The notes below the pieces were generated by a model. It made no database searches and was not told the origin of the DNA. It saw nothing but the letters and a program-made list of their open reading frames with translations. Position numbers and translations under genes: made by a program. DNA of 64,000 nt from Latilactobacillus sakei (GTDB lineage: Bacteria; Bacillota; Bacilli; Lactobacillales; Lactobacillaceae), in assembly GCA_002953655.1 (NCBI GenBank), contig CP025839.1:1302001-1366000 (forward strand). Direction: 5' to 3'. Positions 42,226-49,892 of this stretch are shown here, piece after piece. Positions within the stretch are counted from its first letter, which is position 1, and every line of letters begins with the position of its first letter.

Positions 42226-44061
42226 ATGACTGGTACAAATACTGAAATGCAAAAAACTATTCCAGCAAGCGTTGCAATGCTTCGTGTTCTTGAATCTTGG
42301 GGAGTTGACCACGTTTTTGGTTATCCTGGTGGCTCATTTAATTCAACAATGCGTGCGTTAACGATCGAACAAGATCGACTTAAATATATCCAAGTGCGTC
42401 ACGAACAAGTTGGTGCACTTGCTGCCGCTGCTGATGCTAAATTAACAGGTAAAATTGGGGTTGCTTTTGGTTCTGCTGGTCCTGGTGCAACGAACCTTTT
42501 AACTGGCTTATACGATGCTAAAGAAGATCACGCACCCGTTTTGGCATTAATTGGCCAAGTGCCAAGTACGAATATGAACTACAATTACTTCCAAGAATTT
42601 AATGAAAATCCAATGTTTGACGACGTTTCCGTTTACAATCGACTTGTTATGACGCCAGAAAGCCTACCATATGTCGTTGATAAGGCTATCCGTGAAGCTT
42701 ACAAACACAAGGGTGTCGCAGTTGTTATTATTCCTAATAACTTTGGTTACGTTGAAATTCCAGATACACCATACAGCTCAAGCTCACCAACAGATCGAAA
42801 ACAAGTTGCCGGTCCTGCTGCGACTGACGAAGAAGTCGATCAATTCTTAGCAATGGTTAAAGACGCAAAACGGCCTGTGATCCACGTTGGTCGTGGGATT
42901 AAAGATGGCGGCGACCAACTCGTTGAATTATCGAAGAAATTACAAATTCCAATCGTCATGACTGGTCTTGCAAAAGGCTTAGTGCCTGATAGTTATGAAG
43001 GTAACTTAGGCATGGCTAACCGGGCTGCTTCAAAGGCGGCTGATGAAATCATGGCCGTTAGTGATCTAGTAATTGCCATCGGTGCTGACTTCCCATTTGC
43101 CAACTTAATTTACCGGACACATGACTTCAAGTTTGTCCAAATCGATAATGACGAAGCCCAATTTGGCCGTCATCATTTCTTAGACTTGGGAATCTGGTCA
43201 GATGCAACCACGTTTGTTGAAAAAGTAATTGCCCGTAGCCAAGCTGTTGCACCAAGTCCATTCTTCAAAGCGGCGGTTGCTGATATGAAGAACTGGCAAG
43301 CTTATCTTGATGACTTAACCAACCGGCCATCTGATCCGCTTGAATTTGAACCAATCTATAAAGAAATCAACCGGATTGCTGAACCAGATGCTGTCTTCTC
43401 AATCGACGTTGGTGATAATATCATCAATAGTTTCCGTCACTTACACTTAACCCCTAAGAATAAATGGGTGATTTCAGCCCTCTTTGCTTCAATGGGCTCA
43501 GGCGTCCCTGGTGCCTTAGCCGGTCAACTCAGCTATCCAGACCGTCAAGTCTTCAATATTGCTGGTGATGGTGCCTTTTCAATGGTGATGCAAGATTTAA
43601 TCACCGAAAAGAAATATCAATTGCCAATCATCAACATCATCACTTCTAATGCCTCATTAAACTTCATTAAGAGTGAACAAGATGATTTACCAATGGATTA
43701 TTCAGGAATCTTCATCGAAGATCAAGACTTCGCAATGATTGCTCAAGCAATGGGCATTGAATCAATTACCGTGCGTTCTTCTAAAGAACTACCGGCCGCT
43801 TTTGACAAAGCCCTTGAGGTCACAAAAGCAGGTCGCCCATTCTTGATTGATGCTAAAATCACTGATAAACGTAGTATCCCTGTTGAAGAATTAGAATTAA
43901 CCATCAAAGATGGCAAGCTCACAGAATCAATTAGCGCAAGCTATGATGCTTCTCGTCCTGCTGGCAAAGAATACAGTGTGGCTGATTTCTTCGCTGAATA
44001 CGATGGTCAATCACTTAAAACATTGCCAGAATTATTCGCAGAAAATGGCGTTGAACTCTAA
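42226..44061 (+). CDS. Pyruvate oxidase
   Basis: 611 residues of the TPP-dependent POX/SpxB family. Oxidises pyruvate with O2 and phosphate to acetyl phosphate, CO2 and H2O2. The TPP PYR domain starts with VDHVFGYPGGSFNS and the catalytic Glu in VRHEQVGALAAAAD; a central FAD-binding domain follows; the C-terminal PP domain has the TPP-Mg motif NIAGDGAFSMVMQDLITEKK with NIITSNASLNF. AAAGGAG precedes the ATG at 42226. The cre site suggests use late in growth under air. Confidence 0.93.
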   Translation: MTGTNTEMQKTIPASVAMLRVLESWGVDHVFGYPGGSFNSTMRALTIEQDRLKYIQVRHEQVGALAAAADAKLTGKIGVAFGSAGPGATNLLTGLYDAKEDHAPVLALIGQVPSTNMNYNYFQEFNENPMFDDVSVYNRLVMTPESLPYVVDKAIREAYKHKGVAVVIIPNNFGYVEIPDTPYSSSSPTDRKQVAGPAATDEEVDQFLAMVKDAKRPVIHVGRGIKDGGDQLVELSKKLQIPIVMTGLAKGLVPDSYEGNLGMANRAASKAADEIMAVSDLVIAIGADFPFANLIYRTHDFKFVQIDNDEAQFGRHHFLDLGIWSDATTFVEKVIARSQAVAPSPFFKAAVADMKNWQAYLDDLTNRPSDPLEFEPIYKEINRIAEPDAVFSIDVGDNIINSFRHLHLTPKNKWVISALFASMGSGVPGALAGQLSYPDRQVFNIAGDGAFSMVMQDLITEKKYQLPIINIITSNASLNFIKSEQDDLPMDYSGIFIEDQDFAMIAQAMGIESITVRSSKELPAAFDKALEVTKAGRPFLIDAKITDKRSIPVEELELTIKDGKLTESISASYDASRPAGKEYSVADFFAEYDGQSLKTLPELFAENGVEL

Positions 44062-44073
44062 TCGTTTTAAATT

Positions 44074-44109
44074 AAAAAGCATCCTAACACATGTTAGGAT
44101 GCTTTTTTT
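44074..44109. terminator. Terminator of pyruvate oxidase
   Basis: AAAAAGCATCCTAACA and TGTTAGGATGCTTTTT arms, T-run on the plus strand; it also faces the convergent pnuC gene. Confidence 0.9.
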
Positions 44110-44115
44110 GCTGCT

Positions 44116-44874
44116 TTAGTTTTCAGTAATCGTTTCTTTTGGATGGAACCAAACAACATTCTTATCGAAAAATGACACTAAGTCGTTTGATAAGTACAAG
44201 ATGTACGTGAAGAATAACACCCAGTTAGAACCACCTTGCATTGCTGTAATCCCCCATAAAGTAATTGAGACAATACTTTGGATAAACCAGAAGTAATAAC
44301 TTTCTTTAAAACGTAACGTTGTCAATAACGCACCGGTAAAGCCAACTGAAGCGGCAATACTATCAATCAATGGTCGTGGACTGTCTGTCATATGACTTTC
44401 CCAGAGATATAACAATCCTACTGAAGCAGCGAAGAATAATAACGTTAATCCCCAGTTACGCAGGCCCTTGCCGCGACTGGCAAGACCCCGGACTTTTTTA
44501 TCGACGTTTTGCGCCCAATCTGGCATTAATAAGACCGGGATGTCTAACATAATAATGTAGACCGTTTGTAATAACATATCATTATAGTTTTTAGCGTTAT
44601 AAGCAACAATAATGTAGATTAACGCAGAAATAATCCCAAAAACACCATTTAAGGGTTTGGTATTGGTAATACTAATCGTACATGTAAAGCCTAGCATACC
44701 TGCTAACATCGTTAAAAATGACACACCGGTCATGGGACCACCAGAAATCGTGGCTGCCAAAATAAAACCTAAACCAAACATTAACAGACCATAACTACTA
44801 GTCGTCCACCCTTTCATTTGTTGAATATACCACTTTGGATTAAAAACACTAGCAATTGCGCGACTATCTTGCAT
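44116..44874 (-). CDS. pnuC: PnuC-family nicotinamide riboside transporter
   Basis: 252 residues with about seven membrane helices. Imports nicotinamide riboside for NAD synthesis. Family features: KGWTTSSYGLLMFGLG at the N-terminus, NTKPLNGVFGIISALIYI, and a conserved WQQ-like region near the C-terminus seen as MQGGSNWVLFFTYILYLSNDL. A GAGGG site precedes the ATG at 44874. A 12-bp perfect palindrome lies 92 bp upstream. Confidence 0.87.
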   Translation of the reverse strand: MQDSRAIASVFNPKWYIQQMKGWTTSSYGLLMFGLGFILAATISGGPMTGVSFLTMLAGMLGFTCTISITNTKPLNGVFGIISALIYIIVAYNAKNYNDMLLQTVYIIMLDIPVLLMPDWAQNVDKKVRGLASRGKGLRNWGLTLLFFAASVGLLYLWESHMTDSPRPLIDSIAASVGFTGALLTTLRFKESYYFWFIQSIVSITLWGITAMQGGSNWVLFFTYILYLSNDLVSFFDKNVVWFHPKETITEN

Positions 44875-44965
44875 TGAACTGAAACCCTCTTTATATTAAA
44901 TTAGTTATCTATTTGGATTGTCAACACCATTTCCTATATATTGGTGTACAAATCGAATTAACAAC

Positions 44966-44977
44966 ACTATATATAGT
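44966..44977. promoter_or_regulatory. Palindrome upstream of pnuC
   Basis: ACTATATATAGT, a perfect 12-bp palindrome 92 bp before pnuC; a TTGACA-like box and an ACACCA/TGGTGT hairpin lie between it and the gene. It may be an operator for a niacin-responsive regulator; not established. Confidence 0.4.
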
Positions 44978-45105
44978 ACGCGCAGATTTTTTAAATTTAA
45001 ACTCTTGTATTTAATTCAAATTATGGTAGTTCTCAATGGACGATTTTTAAGATGCCCATTAGTCCGCTAATGCAAGCGCTGAACTAGGCCAATTAAAAAA
45101 ATGGT

Positions 45106-45426
45106 TTAAGCCTGGTAAATTGTTTTGGCGGCGTTCATTGCTGACCAAGCTTTTGCCCAGCCGACATAAAAGGCTAGATGTGTGATGACTTCAACAATTT
45201 CGGCCTCAGTAATGCCGTTATCCTTGCCAATCTTTAGGTGTGCTGGTAATTGTTCGAAATTACCACCAGAAATTAATGCGCTAATTGTAATTAAGCTTCG
45301 TTGATGCGCTGGTAATTCTGATTCTCTTGACCAGACTTGTCCAAATAAAACATCATCATTTAATTCAGCGAACTTAGGCGCAAAATCGCCCAATAAATCG
45401 CGACCTGCTGTTTGTTTTTTTGCCAT
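45106..45426 (-). CDS. Carboxymuconolactone decarboxylase-family protein
   Basis: 106 residues, one CMD/AhpD-like helical domain: ELPAHQRSLITISALISGG and TEAEIVEVITHLAFYVGWAKA. The CxxC of AhpD peroxidase is absent, so peroxidase activity is unlikely; it is nearer the decarboxylase-type members. AAAGGAG precedes the ATG at 45426. It is the last gene in a MerR-cupin-CMD operon, a common arrangement whose role is unclear. Confidence 0.87.
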   Translation of the reverse strand: MAKKQTAGRDLLGDFAPKFAELNDDVLFGQVWSRESELPAHQRSLITISALISGGNFEQLPAHLKIGKDNGITEAEIVEVITHLAFYVGWAKAWSAMNAAKTIYQA

Positions 45427-45441
45427 TTTAAAAAGCTCCTT

Positions 45442-45855
45442 TTAGTTTTCTAATGCGTCGTAATCAATATCAGAAACGGCTTCTAGCCATTCCGGTGTCC
45501 CAGCTGTGATTGCGACGTGGCTAAACCAACTATCCTTAGTGGCACCATGCCAATGCTTAATACCGTCTTTAGTGACAATCACATCACCAGGCACCAAATG
45601 TTGCGCTGCTTCACCAGCTTCTTGATACCAGCCTTCACCACCAGTAACTAATAAAATTTGATAGCCATCATGATGAATGTGCCAGTTGTTACGACAGCCT
45701 GGTTCAAACGTGACATTTCCGACACCCACATTGACGTCTGGTTCGTTAACTAGCATGGATAAATAACTTTGCCCAACAAAGACGTCTTGGTAAGCGACAT
45801 TCGGTTCGCCCACTGTAAATAATTGTTCTGTTTTCAATTGTTCATTTTTGACCAT
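45442..45855 (-). CDS. Cupin-domain protein
   Basis: 137 residues. The double cupin motif is clear: GCRNNWHIHHDGYQILLVTGG (split over 70-90) supplies the His ligands, and GDVIVTKDGIKHWHG supplies the second His. It probably binds Mn, Fe or Zn. It lies between the MerR regulator and the CMD gene with short spacers (18 and 15 bp). Such pairs resemble the gamma-carboxymuconolactone or quercetinase-like modules; the substrate is unknown. Confidence 0.88.
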   Translation of the reverse strand: MVKNEQLKTEQLFTVGEPNVAYQDVFVGQSYLSMLVNEPDVNVGVGNVTFEPGCRNNWHIHHDGYQILLVTGGEGWYQEAGEAAQHLVPGDVIVTKDGIKHWHGATKDSWFSHVAITAGTPEWLEAVSDIDYDALEN

Positions 45856-45873
45856 TTTAATAACCTCACTTTT

Positions 45874-46293
45874 TTATGATTCAAATCGTTGTAAATAAGT
45901 TTCGAAACTTTCTGATTGATCTATTGAATGGTCCAATTTGCCATCATACCAATCAATTTTGCGGCCCATAATCGCCAAGTTCGCTTGCAGTTCAGCGACT
46001 TCAGCTTCAGCCCGTGCTTTAACCTGCTGCAATAATGCCTTACGCGCCTCAATTGTCGAATCTCCTTGCGCCCGTAGCTTAACATAGTTTTGTAGCTCAT
46101 TGATCCGCATTCCGGTGCCTTTTAGGTGGAGGATAAAACCAACCCATTTAACATCGGCTAACGTGTAATAGCGTAGCCCAGCTGGATCCCGTTGCGGTTT
46201 AATTAAGCCTTGTTCCTCATAATAACGTAACGTGTAGGTTGATAATCCTACTAAGGCTGCAAATTCACCAATTTTATACTGTTTTTCTGCCAA
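45874..46293 (-). CDS. MerR-family transcriptional regulator
   Basis: 139 residues. N-terminal winged HTH: YKIGEFAALVGLSTYTLRYYEEQGLI then DPAGLRYYT, followed by a long dimerisation coiled coil. No metal-binding cysteines near the C-terminus, so it is not a metal sensor of the classic type. The start is TTG at 46293, preceded by GGAGGGGG; the longer frame upstream runs through the promoter. It leads the operon and binds probably at 46332-46351. Confidence 0.9.
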   Translation of the reverse strand: MAEKQYKIGEFAALVGLSTYTLRYYEEQGLIKPQRDPAGLRYYTLADVKWVGFILHLKGTGMRINELQNYVKLRAQGDSTIEARKALLQQVKARAEAEVAELQANLAIMGRKIDWYDGKLDHSIDQSESFETYLQRFES

Positions 46294-46323
46294 AATAGCC
46301 CCCTCCTTTGTTTCAGTAATTGT

Positions 46324-46354
46324 AGAATACACCTTCTAGTGAACTATAAGGCAA
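46324..46354 (-). promoter_or_regulatory. MerR-type promoter with 19-bp spacer and palindromic operator
   Basis: Minus strand TTGCCT, 19-bp spacer, TATTCT. CCTTATAGTTCACTAGAAGG (46332-46351) is a near-perfect palindrome filling the spacer. The overlong spacer and the operator position are the signature of MerR-family activation by DNA distortion. Confidence 0.88.
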
Positions 46355-46468
46355 GCTTATTTTTAAATCATATTTCAATTTTGCACAATTTAAAAGTAAT
46401 CGGTTGAAGTATCACAAGACGTAGTTTATAATAATTATAAAGTAATAAAGGTTATTGGAGGCTTCATT

Positions 46469-47149
46469 GTGACTAAGAAATTATCTCTTGCTCAAAAAAT
46501 TAATGTTATGCGGGCCAGTGTGATGGGTGCCAACGACGGCATTCTTTCCGTTGCTGGTATTGTAATTGGGGTTGCCGGTGCCACTAGCGATCACTTCGCC
46601 ATTTTTATCTCAGGGATTGCCGGTATGTTAGCCGGTACTATCTCAATGGCAATGGGCGAATACGTTTCGGTCAGCACGCAAAAAGATGCGCAAGAAATGG
46701 CAATTTTCAATACACAACTCAATCTCAAAAGTAATTATGAATCACAAAGCGCCTTTGTCCGTCAAAAATACATTAAAACGGGTATTGCCCCAGAATTAGC
46801 GACGAAAGCCACCCAAGAAATGATGACGGCTGACCCACTAACCACTGTTATCCGAGAAAAATACGGCTTTTTACCCAACGCTTTCACGAATCCTTATGCC
46901 GCTGCGATTGCCTCATTTATTTCATTTCCGATTGGCTCTATTTTGCCACTAGCAGCCATTACCCTTTTCCCTAATCGTATTAGCGTTATCGCAACTATCA
47001 TCGCGGTGATGATTGCCCTCGCCATTACTGGTTATAGTGCCGCTGCCCTCGGTAAAGCCAATCGGCCCAAAGCCATTATTAGAAACGTTATCTCTGGTTT
47101 ATTAACAATGATTGTCACTTACGCAATTGGAACGCTGTTCAAACAATAA
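46469..47149 (+). CDS. VIT family protein (Ccc1-like iron/manganese transporter), copy 1
   Basis: 226 residues: five membrane helices and a cytoplasmic metal-binding loop. The N-terminal family motif is MGANDGILSVAGIVIG, with the gating segment MAMGEYVSVSTQKDAQ near residue 70. The loop after it is helical and carries Glu and Met ligands. GTG start at 46469, with GGAGG upstream. It is followed 60 bp later by a paralogue, so the two are probably in one operon. Confidence 0.9.
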   Translation: MTKKLSLAQKINVMRASVMGANDGILSVAGIVIGVAGATSDHFAIFISGIAGMLAGTISMAMGEYVSVSTQKDAQEMAIFNTQLNLKSNYESQSAFVRQKYIKTGIAPELATKATQEMMTADPLTTVIREKYGFLPNAFTNPYAAAIASFISFPIGSILPLAAITLFPNRISVIATIIAVMIALAITGYSAAALGKANRPKAIIRNVISGLLTMIVTYAIGTLFKQ

Positions 47150-47209
47150 ACGCTTGCCTAACTGATTTTTAAAACACACAATTATTTTTTCTCGAAAGGA
47201 TCCTTTGCT

Positions 47210-47917
47210 ATGTCGATTTCAAAAACAACTGCCCCTTCAGTTGAAAAGCCCCACCAAACAATGGAAGAAAAAATGAATACATTACGGGCTGGGGTTTTAG
47301 GTTCCAATGACGGGATTTTAACCGTCGTTGGCGTACTTTTTAGTGTTGCCGCCGCCACAACTAATAATTTCACGATTTTTATCGCTGGCTTAGCAGACCT
47401 ACTAGCCTGTGCCTTTTCAATGGCGGCTGGCGAATATGCCTCCGTCAGTTCTCAAAGTGACACTGAAAAAGCCGCCGTTGCTATTGAACAGCAACGCTTA
47501 ATCCATGATAAGGAAGGCCAAATCCAAGAAGTACAAGCCTTCTACGAATCAAAAGGCGTTACCCCCGAAACCTCACTAGCGATTGCTAAAGATCTCATGT
47601 CAAAAAAGCCTTTGGCCACCATTGTTAATGTTAAATACGATTTAGAACTCGGCCATTATATGAATCCTTGGGCTGCCGCCTTTGCTTCTCTCTTCTCTGC
47701 AGCCTTCGGTGGTGTTTTCCCATTATTCGCCATGATTATTCTCCCTGAAGCTTACAAAATGACGGGGACCATCATCGCCGTTACTGTGGCGGTTTCGATT
47801 ACAGCTTATATCAGTGCTAAACTGGGTGACGGCAAGGTCAAAGTTTCAATTATTCGGAACATTCTAATCGGCCTAGTCACCATGGCCATTCACTACGGTA
47901 TCGGCCAACTTTTCTAA
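47210..47917 (+). CDS. VIT family protein (Ccc1-like iron/manganese transporter), copy 2
   Basis: 235 residues, clearly paralogous to the gene at 46469: VLGSNDGILTVVGVLFSVA and FSMAAGEYASVSSQSDTEKA match the same motifs. It differs throughout, so the duplication is old. Two paralogues in tandem suggest a heteromeric or dual-metal system. AAAGGA precedes the ATG at 47210. Followed by a strong bidirectional terminator. Confidence 0.9.
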   Translation: MSISKTTAPSVEKPHQTMEEKMNTLRAGVLGSNDGILTVVGVLFSVAAATTNNFTIFIAGLADLLACAFSMAAGEYASVSSQSDTEKAAVAIEQQRLIHDKEGQIQEVQAFYESKGVTPETSLAIAKDLMSKKPLATIVNVKYDLELGHYMNPWAAAFASLFSAAFGGVFPLFAMIILPEAYKMTGTIIAVTVAVSITAYISAKLGDGKVKVSIIRNILIGLVTMAIHYGIGQLF

Positions 47918-47930
47918 CTTTAAATAACTA

Positions 47931-47976
47931 AAAAAGCCTCGGCACAAAAGTGATTTTTGTGCCAAGGCTTTTTTTA
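47931..47976. terminator. Bidirectional terminator between the VIT genes and the trehalose operon
   Basis: AAAAAGCCTCGGCACAAAA and TTTTTGTGCCAAGGCTTTTT arms with T-runs on both strands. Confidence 0.9.
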
Positions 47977-48582
47977 ATGATCAATTTTTGTTATCAGAAA
48001 CCGGGCAATCTTTTCATGACCGGCATCATTGGGATGCAAGCTGTCAAGACTAAGAGTCTCTGCTTGCTGCGCATTGGCAAAGGATAGTGTCTCTTCGTTA
48101 AAGAGACTGATATGCACAATCCCTAATAATTCGGTGACTTGGACAATTGCGTTTTCGTAATCGGTTTGTCGATAGCCACTTTGATTGATGGTCGGGAAAA
48201 AATCGGTGCCAATCTGGACATGCGATATAAAATAAACCGTTGCTTGCGGATAATGTTTACTAATCTGACCAAGCATTTGTTGCAATGCGCCATAAAAAGT
48301 CACGGTTGTTTGGTCACCAAGTTGGCCTAACGGGACATCACGACCAAAATCATTAATGCCAGCATAGATTAATAATAAATCTGTATCAGTGGGAATCAGC
48401 TGCCAGCGGTTGACCATTGGATCATATGGTTGGGCAACTGTCGAACCTGAAATACCGAGATTAGTCGTCTTAGGAATCGCTAACCAAGCCGCCAACCATT
48501 GGTAATACCATTGATGCGCATAGTGGTTTCGTTGATCAGTGATACTATCCCCTAAAACCGTTAAATGTTGATACTGTCTCAC
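47974..48582 (-). CDS. SGNH/GDSL-family hydrolase
   Basis: 202 residues. The GDSL block is LTVLGDSITDQRNH with the nucleophile Ser near 14; block III is LLIYAGINDFGRDV with the oxyanion Asn; block V is SLDSLHPNDAGHEKIARF with the catalytic Asp and His. Cytoplasmic, since it has no signal peptide. It overlaps the deacetylase gene by 4 bp and closes the trehalose-type operon. Probably removes an ester, such as an acetyl group, from a sugar, by inference from context. Confidence 0.88.
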   Translation of the reverse strand: MRQYQHLTVLGDSITDQRNHYAHQWYYQWLAAWLAIPKTTNLGISGSTVAQPYDPMVNRWQLIPTDTDLLLIYAGINDFGRDVPLGQLGDQTTVTFYGALQQMLGQISKHYPQATVYFISHVQIGTDFFPTINQSGYRQTDYENAIVQVTELLGIVHISLFNEETLSFANAQQAETLSLDSLHPNDAGHEKIARFLITKIDH

Positions 48583-49379
48583 CTGTCATTCACTCCTATT
48601 GCCGAATAATCAATTAACTGCCAGTCATTGCTTGGCCAATATGCCATCGCTTGTAACGTTTTTAGCGTCTCCAGCTCAAGCAGACGGTTAGTGGTTAAGC
48701 TACTTTTTTGCCTTAAAGCACTAGATAAATACCCGACATGACTTAAAATAACCGGTAACACCGCTTGGTCAACTAACGATAACTGGTGGCGAATATCAGC
48801 GGGTGTTAAGTATGGCCCTTGTTGCGCCGTGATTAATGCGCCAGTCGTTTTAACCGCACTCTGTTGCCACAGATCTTGATAGGCTGTTCGCTGTTTTTGC
48901 GGTAACTTAGTGACTTCATGACGTAGCGGCACCTGATAAGTCTCAGCCAATTCAAGTACTAGTGCATAAATGGCAGGCGTTAAAGTAGCGATAAAATGAT
49001 GAGAAGTCAGATGAGTCAATTTTAAACCGCTCGCTAAAAAGCAATCGATCTGAGCTTGAAATTCACGTCTGACCTCGTTGAGATCAAGTTCTTGCGCACG
49101 TGCTTGTAAATTGGCATAGCTCGCCAGTCGGCCAGTTGTCGTCACCAAACTGGGGATCCTTTGTGGCTCACAAATTGGCACATCCTTATCAAGGACCAGA
49201 TGCAGGCCCATCCCCTGAATCCCATTTTGCTGGGCCAAGACAGCACTCGCTACAAAATCTGGTGACGTGACTTGCGCATTAGTTGCTGAGAGCAGCCCGC
49301 GCTTTAATCCCAATATAATCGCGCGTGAAATCGGGACAGTCATCCCGAAATCATCGGATTCAATAATAATTGCGCGCAT
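48579..49379 (-). CDS. ChbG/YdjC-like carbohydrate deacetylase
   Basis: 266 residues. The metal-binding Asp-Asp of the YdjC family is in AIIIESDDFGMTVPISRAI at the N-terminus, with His ligands in MGLHLVLDK and THLTSHHFI. ChbG deacetylates N-acetylated chito-oligosaccharide 6-phosphates; here it stands in an operon with a PTS and GH13 hydrolase. It lies 8 bp downstream of the EIIA gene and overlaps the SGNH gene by 4 bp. Confidence 0.88.
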   Translation of the reverse strand: MRAIIIESDDFGMTVPISRAIILGLKRGLLSATNAQVTSPDFVASAVLAQQNGIQGMGLHLVLDKDVPICEPQRIPSLVTTTGRLASYANLQARAQELDLNEVRREFQAQIDCFLASGLKLTHLTSHHFIATLTPAIYALVLELAETYQVPLRHEVTKLPQKQRTAYQDLWQQSAVKTTGALITAQQGPYLTPADIRHQLSLVDQAVLPVILSHVGYLSSALRQKSSLTTNRLLELETLKTLQAMAYWPSNDWQLIDYSAIGVNDR

Positions 49380-49387
49380 ATGACACC

Positions 49388-49879
49388 TTATTCCGCCATT
49401 AAATCGAACTGACCGATGACACTGTCCGTCGTCACTACAGCTGGTAGTGGTTCGGCTGGTGTAAACACCGCATTACTGCTGACGACCATAATTGTATTGG
49501 CTTTATCCGCGGCTTTTAGTTGTGCCCAGTCGATTGTCACCAGTGGTTCGCCGGCTTTTACTTTAAAATCAGCTTCCACATGCATCTCAAACGGTGCGCC
49601 TTGTAATTCAACCGTATCAATTCCCATATGAATCAAGACTTCAACACCTTGTTTCGTTTTAATCAAGATCGCATGTTTGGTTGGGAAGATTGAACTAACC
49701 ACGCCATCGACTGGCGCATTAATCGTATTGGTCATTTCGTCCGGTACGATGGCAAAACCATCACCCACTGCTTTACTAGCAAAGACTTCGTCTGTTACTT
49801 TTTCGAGGGGTAAATAGTGACCCGTAACCGGCGCAGTTAGTTGGCCCGCCGGTGCTTTTTTCATAAATTTAAACATCAT
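49388..49879 (-). CDS. PTS glucose-type EIIA component
   Basis: 163 residues, single EIIA-Glc domain. The phosphorylated His is in VLIHMGIDTVEL near residue 92, and the second active-site His in KHAILIKTK near 77. It supplies the IIA function missing from the EIIBC protein of the same operon. I start at the ATG pair at 49879, after AGAGGATTAAA; the longer frame begins in the previous gene. It could also serve other PTS permeases and regulation. Confidence 0.92.
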   Translation of the reverse strand: MMFKFMKKAPAGQLTAPVTGHYLPLEKVTDEVFASKAVGDGFAIVPDEMTNTINAPVDGVVSSIFPTKHAILIKTKQGVEVLIHMGIDTVELQGAPFEMHVEADFKVKAGEPLVTIDWAQLKAADKANTIMVVSSNAVFTPAEPLPAVVTTDSVIGQFDLMAE

Positions 49880-49892
49880 TTTAATCCTCTTT

